Below, piece by piece: positions 35,501 through 44,470 of a DNA stretch of 64,000 nt. The stretch lies in the NCBI GenBank assembly GCA_027943335.1, contig BSBK01001162.1, positions 248,001 through 312,000 of the forward strand, written 5' to 3'. The position numbers and the translations under genes were made by a program. A model generated the notes under the pieces. It saw only the letters and a list, made by a program, of their open reading frames with translations. It searched no databases and was not told the DNA's origin. Origin of the DNA: Chamaecyparis obtusa (lineage: Eukaryota; Streptophyta; Pinopsida; Cupressales; Cupressaceae). How positions within the stretch are numbered: position 1 is the stretch's first letter; each line of letters starts with the position of its first letter.

Positions 35501-38500
35501 GGAGAACGAAGCCCTTGCTAAGAGGGAGTCTTAACATCAATGATTTCTTGAAATGTACTTTATTGGATTCTTCTTTGTAAGAGAGAAGTTTAAAGTGAAA
35601 GCCTTGTTCCACCCTCTGGGAGTAGCCATGGTGGACCCCTTGTGTACATTATTGAAAGGTGACGATCTTTTTGATAGTGAACACTTGTATTTGACATTGT
35701 AAGGTGACGACTTTACAATGATTAGTTTCACTATCATGATGGATATCATGTGACTTGATATCCGTGGATATGTCATGATAGTATCTCTTGGACATTTTGA
35801 TTGATATCATGAGACTCGATATCAATTGAAGATCATTATGATCCTTATGAGACAATAATGGTGGATCCTTGGATATGCTATGATTTATTATGGTAGACAT
35901 CATGAGACTTGATGTCAGTGCACATACCATAATGAAGATGTGTTATGAAGAATGTCATGTGACTTGACACTCTTAGAAAGCATACCATATCTTCTGATAT
36001 CACTATATACTTGGTTAGTTTTATCTTCCCTAGCTAAGAGGGAGTGTTGAAATATGGTAGCTTCGGTCAGATATAGAAATGATGATTGATTTGATATTGT
36101 GTGTATATATATGTCAGTATGTATTGACATATGTATACACACATATTTAATTGTATATATATTCATGTCATCATTTGCAATAAATTCTGGAAATCGATGA
36201 TCACTTATATAACTGATTGAAATCTACTATATTCCAAGTATATTATCGATATGCATTTAGAGGTTATTACTTGCAGATTATTGGCATTTCATGTTTCATT
36301 TAGGATCCCGATCGAGCATCATTATCGGTGATCATTTCGAGATTGGATATTATTTATTTGTGCAAGATAAATACAGGTCAAACTTGGTAAGCATTTATGT
36401 TTATTAACAAACCCCAATTAGAGATTGGGTGTTTAGTTAAGATGAAAAGGCACAATTCATGGGACATCTCATGAACGGACATGCCTCCACTTTTGGAGAC
36501 ATGTCTACTCATGGTATGTGTCTCTTCCTTATATATTTAATGCAGATCCGATCCACAATTGGAGACATTGAAATCAATAAATGTTCTGCTCTTGTAGATT
36601 GAATACCATTAAGGAAAAATTCAGACTTGTGAATTCATGATCAGTATTTCTCAATATTGATTTGGCGTCAACTTCATATTTATCAAGTTCAATATTCAGA
36701 TTATAATCTGCAAGAGAGTACAATGATTGTAAGAATCATATTCTGCAAATAGAAAAGCCATAAATGGATAAAATCTGAAAGAAATTTAATCATATTTAAC
36801 AAGATTGATTACAAAAGGAATTAACAAAGGCCCTTGCATTGAAGAAACTCATGCACTAACATTTCAATCTTCAAAGAAGACAAATAAGAAAAATAAATTC
36901 AAGAGGAAGAAAGACGACGAATCTCATAATGACTACATTTAAAAGAAGAAGGGACTTAAGAAAGGTCAAATGCTTAAACTGCAATAAACATGGTCACTAC
37001 TCTAACCAGTGCAGATTCAAATCTAAGTCTCAGGCTGTTTTTACCGAAGTTAATAAAAATATCACTGAAAAGGATTCAAATGGAGTTTTACTCTATTCAG
37101 AACTCTCAAGCCATGTACCTAATGATCATGACACTTGGATAATTGACAACAGTGCATGCCGACACATTACTGGATTCAGAGGACCTTTAAATGAATTGCT
37201 ACAAAGTAATACATTTGATCAAGTGACTATTGGAGATGACTCTAATTATTCTATTGAAGGAATTGGGACCTCCTCTCTTAAACTAAACTCAGACATCTCC
37301 TTGCAATTAAATAATGTCTTATTTGTTCTAGGTATCAAGCGAAATCTTGTCTCTATCTCAGCCTTGGAAGATGAAGGATATTGTATCGCTTTTGCAGATG
37401 GGGAAGTTCTTGCATGGCCAAAGAACTCTAACATCAAGACAGCTAAAGTCATTGGTGTTCGTCATGGACATCTTTATGGACTTTGTACTATTCCTACTCA
37501 AGCTTTAGTTCATGATTCATCAAGTACTTGTGAAATTTGGCATAGAAGATTGGGTCATCTACATTTTTGTGCGCTACTTGTTATGGAGAAGATGGTCACA
37601 GACCTAACAAAACTTACCCATGAACATGAAGAAACTTGTAAAGGATGTGCATTAGGCAAGAACACTAAAAGTACTTTTCATAGTAGTGAAAATAGATCCA
37701 AATTCAATTTAGAACTAATTCATTCAGACTTATGTGGTCCTATGTCTATTGCTTCCTTTAGTGGTTTCTGGTGTTATATAATCTTTGTTGATGATTACTC
37801 TAGAAAGACTTGGATTTACTTTCTAAAAAATAAAGAGTCTAATGAAGTACTAATGAGATTCAAGGAATTCAAAGCTCTAGTTGAAAACCTATTTAAAAAG
37901 AGGATAAAAATTCTAAGAACTGATAATGGGGGGGGGGGGGAAATATCTCTGCCAACTTTCAAAATTACAGTACCAAAGCTGGGATTAAGAGGGAGTTTTG
38001 TGTTCCCTATAATCCTCAACAAAATGGTATAGTTGAAAGGAAAAATAGAACTATTGTGGAAGCAGCCAGAGCCATGATTCATGATCAAAACCTTTCTACC
38101 TCATTTTGGGCAGAGGCATGCCGAACTGCTGTTTATATTCAGAATAGAAGCTCTTATCGAATTATAAATAATAAGACATCCGAGGAAGCATTCATAGGAA
38201 AGAAACCAAATGTAAGTCACCTACGAATCTTTGGATGTCCAGTTTACATTCACATACCCAAAGATAAAAGAACGAAGTTAGAACCCTCTGGTAAGAAAGG
38301 AATATTTATAGGCTATAATGAAACATCAAAAGCCTACAAAATGTATATACTGGAACAAAAAATCAATTCAATTAAGTAGGGATGTAACATTTGAAGAAGA
38401 TGTTGCATTCAAAAAATCCAAAGGTACTTCTGTGACAGAAGACGAAGATCAAGAAATTCCACAAAACATGGAAGAGGACCTCACTCTTGAGATTCAAAGG

Positions 38501-41500
38501 GAGAATTATGAATCTAAACAAGATGATGAACCTTTAGATCCCACTAATGGGCCTATAGACATTGTTGTAAATAGAAAAAGGCCCCTATGGGCAAGAAAAA
38601 TAATACAAGAGGCTAAAAATCATGCAGCACCTAAAGGGACACATAGGGAAAGCAAGAAACCACACAAGTTTTCTAGCTATGTTACATTAATGAGTCAAAT
38701 CATTAACTTAGAACCCTCTAGTGTTGAGGAAGCCACTAGTTAGCAAGTCTGGAAGGATGCAATGACTGTAGAATACCAATCTATACTAAAAAATAATGTT
38801 TGGGAAATTATACCTAGACCAAAAGGGAAGTCAGTTGTATCTTCTAAATGGCTCTTCAAAATCAAACACGTTGCTGATGGAAGTATTGAGAAATACAAAG
38901 TGAGATTTGTAGCCAGGGGATTCTCACAAAAAGAAGGAATTGACTATGAAGAAATCTTCGCTCTTGTTGCTCGATACACTTCTGTTAGAATCATCATTGC
39001 TATTGCTGCATCCAAAAGATGGAAGATTCATTAGATGGATGTTAAGACAACTTTTTTTAATGGTGTAATTGATGAAGTGTATGTTGAACAACTTGAGGGA
39101 TTCATTTTGCATAAAAAGGAAACTCGTGTGCAAACTCAAAAAGGCATTGTATGGTCTTAAGAAGGCCCCTCGAGCTTGGTACGAAAGGATTGATTCCTAC
39201 CTAATGAGTTTGGGTTTCTCCAAAAATGATGCAGATTCAAACTTGTACTTCAAAGTAATTGATGGAGAAACTTTAATACTTGTACTTTATGTTGATGATT
39301 TACTCATCATAGGTGAAGACCACCTTATCGTCAAATGTAAGCAAGAGTTAACCTTTGAATTTGAGATGAAGGATCTTGGATTGCCATGCTACTTTCTTGT
39401 ATTAGAAGTATGGCAGAAACCATCTATGAGATTATACTATGTCAGGCAAAATACACCATAGACATACTAAAGAGGCTTGGTATGATGGATTGTAAACCAA
39501 TGTCTGCACCCATGGAAACAAACCTGCATAAATTAGAAGAAGCAGCAGCTGATTCAGATTTGGCTGATTCCACTCTCTACAGGCAAATGATTGGGTCTCT
39601 TATGTATCTAGTAAACACTCGACTAGATATCTGTTATGCAGTAAGTGCACTTAGTCAATTTATGTGTGAGCCGAGGCAAATACATGTGATTGCAGCAAAA
39701 CACATTTTAAGATACCTACAAGGCAGAATTGGAATTGGTTTCAGATATTCTGCTAATATAAACTTGAAGTTGCATGGATACACAGACTCCGACTGGGCAG
39801 GTTGTGTCGCTGATAGAAAGAGTGCTTTTGGTTGTTGTTTTAGCCTAGGCTCAGCTATGATTTCCTGGTTCAGCAAAGAGAAAACTTCAGTTGTACAAAG
39901 CTCTATAGAAGCTGAATATATTGTAGCATGCATGGGAGCTTGAGAAGCAGTTTGGCTTCGAAAGCTTCTCTCAGGATTATTTGGGAAACCATCAGAACCT
40001 ACAATTGTTCACCGCGATAATCAAAGTTGCATAAAGCTCTTTGTCAATCTTATGTTTCATGACAAAACAAAGCATGTGGAGATCAAGTATCATTATGTAA
40101 GAGACATGGTAGAAAGAAATGCATTTAAATTGAAGTATATCAGTACTGAAGAACAAACGACAGACATTCTCACCAAACCCCTCTCCAAAATTAAGTTTGA
40201 ATACTTTAGAGGTAAACTTGGTATGGTAGAAAATGAAGTCCTGACTAAGATCTAAACTTCTTATATTATATTTGTGTACTTTCTACTTAAGGAAAAATTC
40301 TTGATTTCTTTGTATTTGTGAAAATGAATATCTTTGTGAGGTGACAATCTCACAACGATAAGACACTTGTACTCTATTACTTTCATTGTGAGATGACAAT
40401 TTCACAATGATAGTTGATAACTCATGAAGTAATGTATTTTCATTACACATATAGATAATTTAAAATCCATTATGGTGGGTAGCACATGTGTTGATGCCTG
40501 AGGACATGCCATAATGGTAGTTATCATAAATCCATTATGGAGGATAGAACATACGATAGTATCCAAATATATAATGGTAGATATCTTAAATCCTTTAAAA
40601 TGGATAATGCATTCAGCGATATCTAGGTTATGCCCTAAAGGTAATATTTATAAATCCTTTTAAGGTGGATAACGCATACGGCGATATCCAGGTTATGCCC
40701 TAAAGGTAATATTTGTAAATCTTTTAAGGTGGATAACACATACGGCGGTATCCAGGTTATGCTCTAAAGGTAAAAATTATAAATCCTTTAAGGTGGATAG
40801 CGCATATGGCGATATCCACAAATAAAGCCTTAAAGGTAACTCTCTAATAATTACTATGACTAATGTCACATAAAGTGATATCCGAAATATGAAAACCTTC
40901 CTAGCTAAGAGGGAGTGTTGAAGTTAGCCTCAGAAGGCTTTCACATATATATTTCAAGTAATTCAAAATATTACTTGAAGTCATTAAATTAATTTAAATA
41001 AATTATTTATATTATAATTGATAATCAATTATATTAAATGAATTATTATAATAATATTAATATTATATTTAGTATTAATTATATTATATTAATATTAATA
41101 CTAATTAATATTTATTATTAATTATACTAATTAACAAGTAAGACCAAATCTTTATATCACCGAAAACTATTTGAATTGAATTCAAATCGACATTGTTTAC
41201 TTAATGCAACTAATCATCGTTTATATTCACGATGAGTCACCTTGTTTATTTTCAGAAAACAGATAAGACGGGGAAGAACATCATAAACCATTTGGGGAAA
41301 AGAACTATCAACAGCAAGCATAATTCTGTGAAAGGAACTATTGATGGAAAGCATATTTCTGTGAAAGGAATTATTGACGGCAAGTATAAGTCTCTTGGAC
41401 TTATATATATTCTGCAATATAATTTGAGTTTGATTCTGATCTGATTGATATTTAATATACATATATTTGAAAAACTCTATCAACACTTCAAGTGAAGAGG

Positions 41501-44470
41501 GTCTATAAATATAATCAAGGGAAAATTAAAAATAATAATTGCCATTAGTCTGATAAAATTTAACAGATTCTACAACCTTTTTGCTGGCATCCTCCCTTGC
41601 TATGATCGAAATAGGAGCTTAGCTGCCATCACTGCTACCCTTATACACTTAAACGCGAAAATGAGAAAACTTAGACCAGGTACATGAATTGTTTAGCAGA
41701 ATGCCTCAAAAGAAATGTGATCTAAGGGCTGCTATGATTGTAGGATGCATACAAAATGGATTTGATGAAACTGTTTATAAAATTTCATTACAACTGGAGA
41801 ATGGCGGCATTCCACTATTTCAGGATATGCACAAAATCGATATATTTTAAAGACTTCAAAACTCTCAGGCCAACCGAAAGGCAGGCGTGCAGACAAATTC
41901 AAACCCCCCCAGCATCTTTGCCTATGCCAAAAATAAATCTTACCAATTCTGCCCCCCCTGTTAGTGCGACATCCTTTTTTAATTCCCTTTTTCAGGTTGC
42001 CCATACTCTTATATTGATGGTCAGTGGTTAGTCACCCTCCACATAAGTTATTTTCCTACAACTGGAAGCCCTCCTTTTCTTCCAATAAATGCCAATATAG
42101 AAGGCCCATGTGCAGCCCATGCCTATTTAATTCAACAACATTACTGTATTAGATTATTTAGTTTTGATTTCCCAATATGTAAATGTGGGATGTGACATTC
42201 ATTAGACACCAAAATAGCATGTTTTTCTTGACAATATGAAATGAGAAACAAAGTAAAAGTGCCAACCTAGTTAGTACATGGGCTTGAGTGAAATATGGGC
42301 ATGGAATAACAAATTGTACATTGTTCATATTGCAAGCTTGTTTTCATTTTAGATTTTAGAGTAGATTCAATCAGGGAGCTTCCCCCAACAAGAAGGTTTT
42401 CCTCTTCCAATTTTCTATTTTGTGTTGTCGCAAAACTGATAAATTAAATCACCAAGAAGTAATGGATGCCAAAGCTATAGCCATGCCTTGCACTCCCCTC
42501 CCCCAAAATGGCTACAAGCATCTTTGCATTGTTAATACACCACTCGTATCTCTTGGTTTTTATGTCTCTTAACCACCCTTCTGGAATCTTCCCCTTGTGC
42601 TGCCTCTCATTCATCTCTGTCTACTCTCCAAAATGTAACAGCAGTCTCACATTTTCTCTCTATCTTCCCCTTTTATTCATTCTTTCCTCCTTTTTATTGC
42701 CCTCACCAAATTTGTCTTTTCATATTATTTCTCCTTAGTTTATGAATTTCTACTTTGGTGTTGTGATTTTCAAACATGTAGGGTGGAGATTCATTTAGAG
42801 AGTTTTGGAGCACATTACATCATCCCATACCAAATGTTTGACCATGGATTTGAGCCACTTTAGGAAGCTCTACATAATTTACATGTTTTTTTTCCACCCT
42901 TGATTGATTATTTTTCAATAACATTCATTTGTGTAGAGCAGAACATGCTTTTAGTAGATGTGTTTGTTAAATATTTATTTTGACAAAATGTTTACATTTA
43001 TAAAACACTTATAGGCTTGTGATATCTATGTAAAGCTTGTGCATTTCAGGCATACATGTCTAAGAATGTTAAAGTTACAAAAATATTAAATAATTAGCTG
43101 ACTAAAGCTTTATAATACTGAATTTGTATTAGTTTCGTAAGTTACAGATATGACAATGTTATAATTTAATGTATGGTAGAAAGTATATATATTAAAGAGG
43201 CTCTTCTCAAGATGGCCTTAACTAAAAAAAAAAAGGCTAAAACACACTAGAAGACAATATCACTTGCACTCTCATACTAGCATTGAGTCATGACATTGAT
43301 AAAGACCGTTGACAATAAACTTGAAGTTGGGATTGGAGATATAATATCCCTTTTAGAAATTGACCCAAGTTGAAGTTTAAAATGCCCAGTATACATTATC
43401 CATGGGTTTTGGGAATTTTACGCTAAAGAAATAGGATTAAACTTACAATGAAGAGGACCTCAATTAAAATAAAAATATAATATAAGGTTTCTTATAATTA
43501 AAGTGTATTTTAAAATAATACTCTCCAATATTAACAAGAGTCATGAAGGAAATTTGAAGAGATATATCTTTTGGAGGAAACTCTATTTAAGAGAGGACAA
43601 GCAAGGAGAAGGCATATTGATCAACCATTGTAGTTTTTACTTTTTTACAACTTGTATCAACTGCAGTATGTTCCTTTTTCTTTTAACAATGATAAAGCTG
43701 TGGTTTATCTCTCCTTTAACTTGTATCAACCACTGCCAATCTTCATTTAAGATTGGTTTCCCTTCAATTTTGCACTTCTCTTGTGAGCTAGCATTCTATT
43801 TTGTTCATCAGCCGTTAGACCAAGTTTGCGATTTACATGCTAAACCTATTCATTTCTTTGTTGGTGCAGCATATACAAAAGGATTTTGGAAACAAAAGGT
43901 TCGATTAATGAAGTAAATGAAATAGCTCAGGTCTGTGTGTCTCTCAAAATAACAGTTACTATTTTTGCAATACTGCAAGTTGACTATCATTATGTTATTT
44001 TAGAGTTATTTAAATATGCTGTCTTTTCCATGTCTGTTTATATGCAGCTCCGAATAATATTGAAACCAAAACCAAGCAACAAGGTTGCATCAGTATTATG
44101 CAGTGCACATCAGGTGTTGTTTAGTTTGATTCACTATTAATATCAGACTCTGTACATAGAGTTTTAAATTGTTTCTCATCGTAGTCAACTTGTTTGTGTG
44201 CAGGTATGTTATCATGTCCTTGGCCTTGTCCATGGGATATGGACACCCATTCCACGAGCTGTAAGTAGTTCTTGCATATACGCTTTAATGATTGATATAC
44301 TACCTTGTTCTGTTTATCATTAATATATTGTTAAAAACCTGCCTATATTGTGATTCTGTGTTTAACAGATGAAAGATTACATTGCGACTCCTAAGCCTAA
44401 TGGTTATCAAAGCCTTCAAACAAAAGTTATACCATTTTTAAAAGAGAGCACTTTTCGAGTTGAAGTACAG
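15971..44470 (+). CDS. RSH1: RSH1-type RelA/SpoT homologue, six internal exons (partial gene)
   Basis: Joining six exons gives 492 nt, 164 codons, no stop, all introns GT-AG. The product is the RelA/SpoT (SYNTH) domain of a plant chloroplast (p)ppGpp enzyme: [20 protein letters not shown]-like [73 protein letters not shown] and [15 protein letters not shown]. These are hallmarks of RSH1 rather than RSH2/3. RSH proteins control the alarmone ppGpp; Arabidopsis RSH1 is known as mainly a hydrolase. The HD hydrolase domain, expected upstream, and the TGS and ACT domains, expected downstream, are not in the window. The usual NGYQSLHT reads NGYQSLQT. Intron lengths are 118, 27,575, 117, 90 and 108 bp. 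A partial pseudogene cannot be excluded, but the open frame and intact splice sites argue for a live gene. Confidence 0.9.
16197..16294 (+). CDS. RSH1: RSH1 exon b
   Basis: Ninety-eight nucleotides encoding [17 protein letters not shown], then [15 protein letters not shown], plus two bases (AG) of a serine codon. Acceptor TATGTGCAG, donor GTATGA at 16295. The split codon is completed by C at 43870, giving ...KELYS-IYK..., the exact motif expected in RSH1, which ties this exon to the one 27.6 kb away. Confidence 0.9.
16295..20154 (+). other. Intron stretch with little recognisable content
   Basis: AT-rich and without convincing ORFs or transposon ends. An (AT)n run lies at about 17665-17684. 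On the minus strand 19660-20154 is more coding-like (for example [20 protein letters not shown]), but no family was recognised. Confidence 0.5.
20160..21583 (+). repeat. Probable Gypsy-type LTR
   Basis: It starts TGTAATGTCCCATAG, the same terminus as the LTRs at 21630 and 62870, and has an AATAAA signal near 21228. TGTGA is found just before it (20155-20159) and at 21584-21588. With that duplication the right end reads CTTCAC rather than the expected CA, so the right boundary is tentative. No internal region is attached, suggesting a solo LTR. It separates the XPB pseudogene end from an unidentified coding-like stretch. Confidence 0.6.
21630..22629. repeat. Solo LTR inside the XPB pseudogene
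   Basis: Exactly 1000 bp, from TGTAATGTCCTTATC to GGGGACATGACA. The flanks AACGC (21625-21629) and AACAC (22630-22634) are a target duplication with one mismatch. Removing it joins IEYV to ALKLRKP, the correct XPB order (EYALKLRKP), which proves the insertion. Orientation is uncertain because both ends resemble TGT(A/C)ATGTCC in inverted form. Confidence 0.85.
23168..23411. repeat. 61-bp tandem repeat, four copies
   Basis: Units start GAAATATAGAATATTATTTT at 23168, 23229, 23290 and 23351, and differ at only a few positions. They lie inside the hAT-like element, next to the (AT)n tract. Confidence 0.9.
23424..23501. repeat. (AT)n microsatellite, about 38 units
   Basis: An uninterrupted AT dinucleotide run directly follows the 61-bp repeats within the hAT-like element. 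Its length may be imprecise in an assembly. Confidence 0.95.
24481..28517 (+). other. Intron stretch with degenerate short repeats
   Basis: No gene or element terminus was recognised. At 24480-24700 a short phrase (AAAACACATTTTTGGAACTA) occurs twice in slightly different form. At 25310-25900 degenerate units of roughly 70-85 bp recur, built on a phrase like CTATTGGTGAAAGCC, probably an old minisatellite. The rest is AT-rich. Confidence 0.5.
28523..28699 (+). repeat. 5' LTR of the TA...TA Copia
   Basis: Length 177 bp. Compared with the 3' LTR it differs by four transitions and one transversion (CCCATATT/CCCGTATT, ATATCTGG/ATATTTGG, GAGCGTG/GAGTGTG, AAGTAATA/AAGCAATA, CTAACTG/CTATCTG). Confidence 0.95.
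28700..28712 (+). other. Primer-binding site of the TA...TA Copia
   Basis: TGGTATCAGAGCC, complementary to the 3' end of initiator methionine tRNA as in most plant Copia elements, directly abuts the LTR end. Confidence 0.95.
29354..32950 (+). pseudogene. Copia gag-pol polyprotein, nonsense-riddled
   Basis: ATG at 29354 opens gag ([20 protein letters not shown]), then a knuckle-like [13 protein letters not shown] (30065-30105), protease [11 protein letters not shown] (30246 on), GAG-pre-integrase, integrase with LRTDNSGEF and [13 protein letters not shown] with [12 protein letters not shown] and the YVDD box (31985-31996), and RNase H with [15 protein letters not shown] and ALSSTEAKY. It ends MGGY* at 32950. 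At least seven in-frame TAG stops (29426, 30002, 30062, 30155, 30173, 31769, 32525, 32576 among them) mostly stand where CAG or GAG is expected. A frameshift lies near 30950, and about 0.5 kb is missing between integrase and RT near 31275. It cannot make protein. Confidence 0.9.
32929..32944 (+). other. Polypurine tract
   Basis: GAGCATTATGGGAGGG immediately precedes the 3' LTR and overlaps the last codons of pol (MGGY*). It would prime plus-strand DNA synthesis. Confidence 0.8.
32945..33121 (+). repeat. 3' LTR of the TA...TA Copia
   Basis: It is the same length as the 5' LTR and ends TAGTATTTTA at 33121, followed by the GTCGA duplication. Confidence 0.95.
33127..35100 (+). other. Intron stretch without recognised features
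   Basis: AT-rich; a T-run against an A-run lies near 33318-33343. Nothing gene-like was seen on either strand. From about 34880 the wording (GGGAGTCTGACA..., CATCAAAGGCAACCTTGGAC) repeats once with changes, at 34917-34980 and 34981-35030. Confidence 0.5.
35100..36045 (+). pseudogene. 3' end of a diverged Copia element (RNase H tail and 3' UTR)
   Basis: Around 35415-35470, GAAGAATGGACGACCGATAT reads as [16 protein letters not shown], the end of Copia RNase H ([16 protein letters not shown] in the neighbour at 40150). After it comes a noncoding stretch with two hairpins (35651-35674 and 35695-35720) and repeats with inverted ATATCATGAGACTTGATATC-like halves. It ends CTAGCTAAGAGGGAG at 36045, the same polypurine tract as at 40915. 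Upstream, 35240-35400 is degraded and cannot be aligned with confidence. Confidence 0.65.
36046..36861 (+). repeat. LTR of the diverged Copia (right end tentative)
   Basis: It begins TGTTGAAATATGG directly after the polypurine tract at 36031-36045, so it is a 3' LTR. CTTATATATTTAA near 36528 could be its TATA element. The end is placed at CACTAACA (36854-36861) only because recognisable Copia gag linker follows at about 36890. No target duplication was confirmed. Confidence 0.5.
36929..40254 (+). pseudogene. Copia pol polyprotein, frameshifted
   Basis: Domains in order: zinc knuckle [14 protein letters not shown] (36971-37012); protease-like [12 protein letters not shown] (37138 on), where the canonical DSG triad reads DNS; GAG-pre-integrase [11 protein letters not shown] with CKGCALGK; integrase LIHSDLCGP and VDDYSRKTW; a frameshift at a G run (37928-37940); then the integrase C-terminal part. 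RT has YVDDLLIIG (39290 region) and RNase H has [15 protein letters not shown]. It ends VENEVLTKI* at 40254. Stops include TAG at 38741-38743 (expected Q of QQVWKDAM), TAG at 39032-39034 (expected Q of HQMDVK) and TGA at 39941-39943. It is inactive. Confidence 0.88.
40334..40409 (+). other. Pair of hairpins in the Copia 3' UTR
   Basis: Hairpin 1 has arms TTGTGAG and CTCACAA (40334-40355) with loop GTGACAAT. Hairpin 2 has 8-bp arms CATTGTGA and TCACAATG (40384-40409) with a 10-nt loop. The other Copia has the same pair at 35651-35720 with different stem bases, described in the findings. Confidence 0.7.
40440..40870 (+). repeat. 64-65-bp tandem repeats in the Copia 3' UTR
   Basis: At least five units, with the phrase GGTTATGCCCTAAAGGTAAT at 40626, 40691 and 40755, and more diverged copies on either side. 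Each unit also has GGTGGATAACGCATACGGCG-like wording. They end just before the polypurine tract at 40907. Confidence 0.85.
40916..41485 (+). repeat. 3' LTR of the truncated Copia
   Basis: It runs 570 bp, from TGTTGAAGTTAGCC to CTATCAACA, giving the short inverted termini TGTTGA/TCAACA. It is preceded by AAGAGGGAG. A GTGAAAGGAA-containing unit repeats at about 41318-41395. The following five bases are CTTCA; the matching left duplication is lost with the 5' end. Confidence 0.8.
41671..41850 (+). pseudogene. PPR protein fragment
   Basis: One frame reads [20 protein letters not shown], then [20 protein letters not shown], ending at a TAA after HKIDIF. This fits the plant PPR repeat pattern (LF.RMP..NV.SW.AMI.GY.QNG..EEAL.LF), with the usual VVSWN degraded to DLRA. 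Upstream sequence has no clear repeat continuation. PPR proteins bind organelle RNA; this is only about 1.5 repeats and is surely not functional. The call rests on one short motif run. Confidence 0.55.
41851..43869 (+). other. Intron stretch before RSH1 exon c
   Basis: No transposon termini or protein families recognised. The pyrimidine-rich TTCATTTCTTTGTTGGTGCAG at its end (to 43869) is a good splice acceptor for the next RSH1 exon. Confidence 0.5.
43870..43930 (+). CDS. RSH1: RSH1 exon c
   Basis: Sixty-one nucleotides. The first base completes the split serine codon, then [20 protein letters not shown] follows and ends phase 0 at 43930 with donor GTCTGT. Known RSH1 proteins read IYKAALKSKGSI...NQIAQ here. 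Confidence 0.9.
44048..44113 (+). CDS. RSH1: RSH1 exon d
   Basis: Twenty-two codons, from [10 protein letters not shown] to CSAHQ, phase 0. Acceptor TATATGCAG, donor GTGTTG. It corresponds to the RSH1 segment LRI..KPK.......LCS.QQ. Confidence 0.9.
44204..44260 (+). CDS. RSH1: RSH1 exon e
   Basis: Nineteen codons [19 protein letters not shown], phase 0, acceptor TGTGTGCAG, donor GTAAGT. The [15 protein letters not shown] run is diagnostic for RSH1 among plant RSH proteins. Confidence 0.93.
44369..44470 (+). CDS. RSH1: RSH1 exon f
   Basis: Thirty-four codons from [20 protein letters not shown] to ESTFRVEVQ, phase 0, acceptor TTTAACAG, donor GTAACA. The conserved histidine of NGYQSLHT is glutamine here (CAA). 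The expected continuation (IRTEEMDLIAERG) was searched for by eye to 64000 and not found, so the next intron exceeds 19.5 kb or the gene is cut. Confidence 0.92.

Larger units (their letters stand above)
36890..41485 (+). mobile_element. 5'-truncated Copia with 3' LTR
   Basis: The internal region starts inside gag, just before the zinc knuckle, and runs through protease, integrase, RT and RNase H to 40254. A repeat-rich 3' UTR follows, then the polypurine tract AAGAGGGAG (40907-40915) and the LTR 40916-41485. No 5' LTR or primer site precedes it. It belongs to the same family as the remnants at 35100-36861 and 54318-58002, as shown by shared wording such as KSTFHSSE and LIHSDLCGP. Confidence 0.85.
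16295..43869 (+). other. RSH1 giant intron, 27,575 bp
   Basis: The donor GTATGATC at 16295 follows KELY(S); the acceptor GTTGGTGCAG ends at 43869 and the next exon finishes the split serine codon. Within it lie LTR sequences (20160, 21630, 36046, 40916), an antisense XPB pseudogene, a hAT-like element, a complete Copia (28523-33121), two Copia remnants and a PPR fragment. Identified transposons make up roughly half the length; the remainder is AT-rich sequence without recognisable content. Confidence 0.88.

Noticed and set aside
42508..43916. Open frames of 76 and 137 residues before RSH1 exon c
   Set aside because: They have no recognisable domains and low-complexity composition. The last one overlaps RSH1 exon c in the wrong frame; the right frame gives [10 protein letters not shown].
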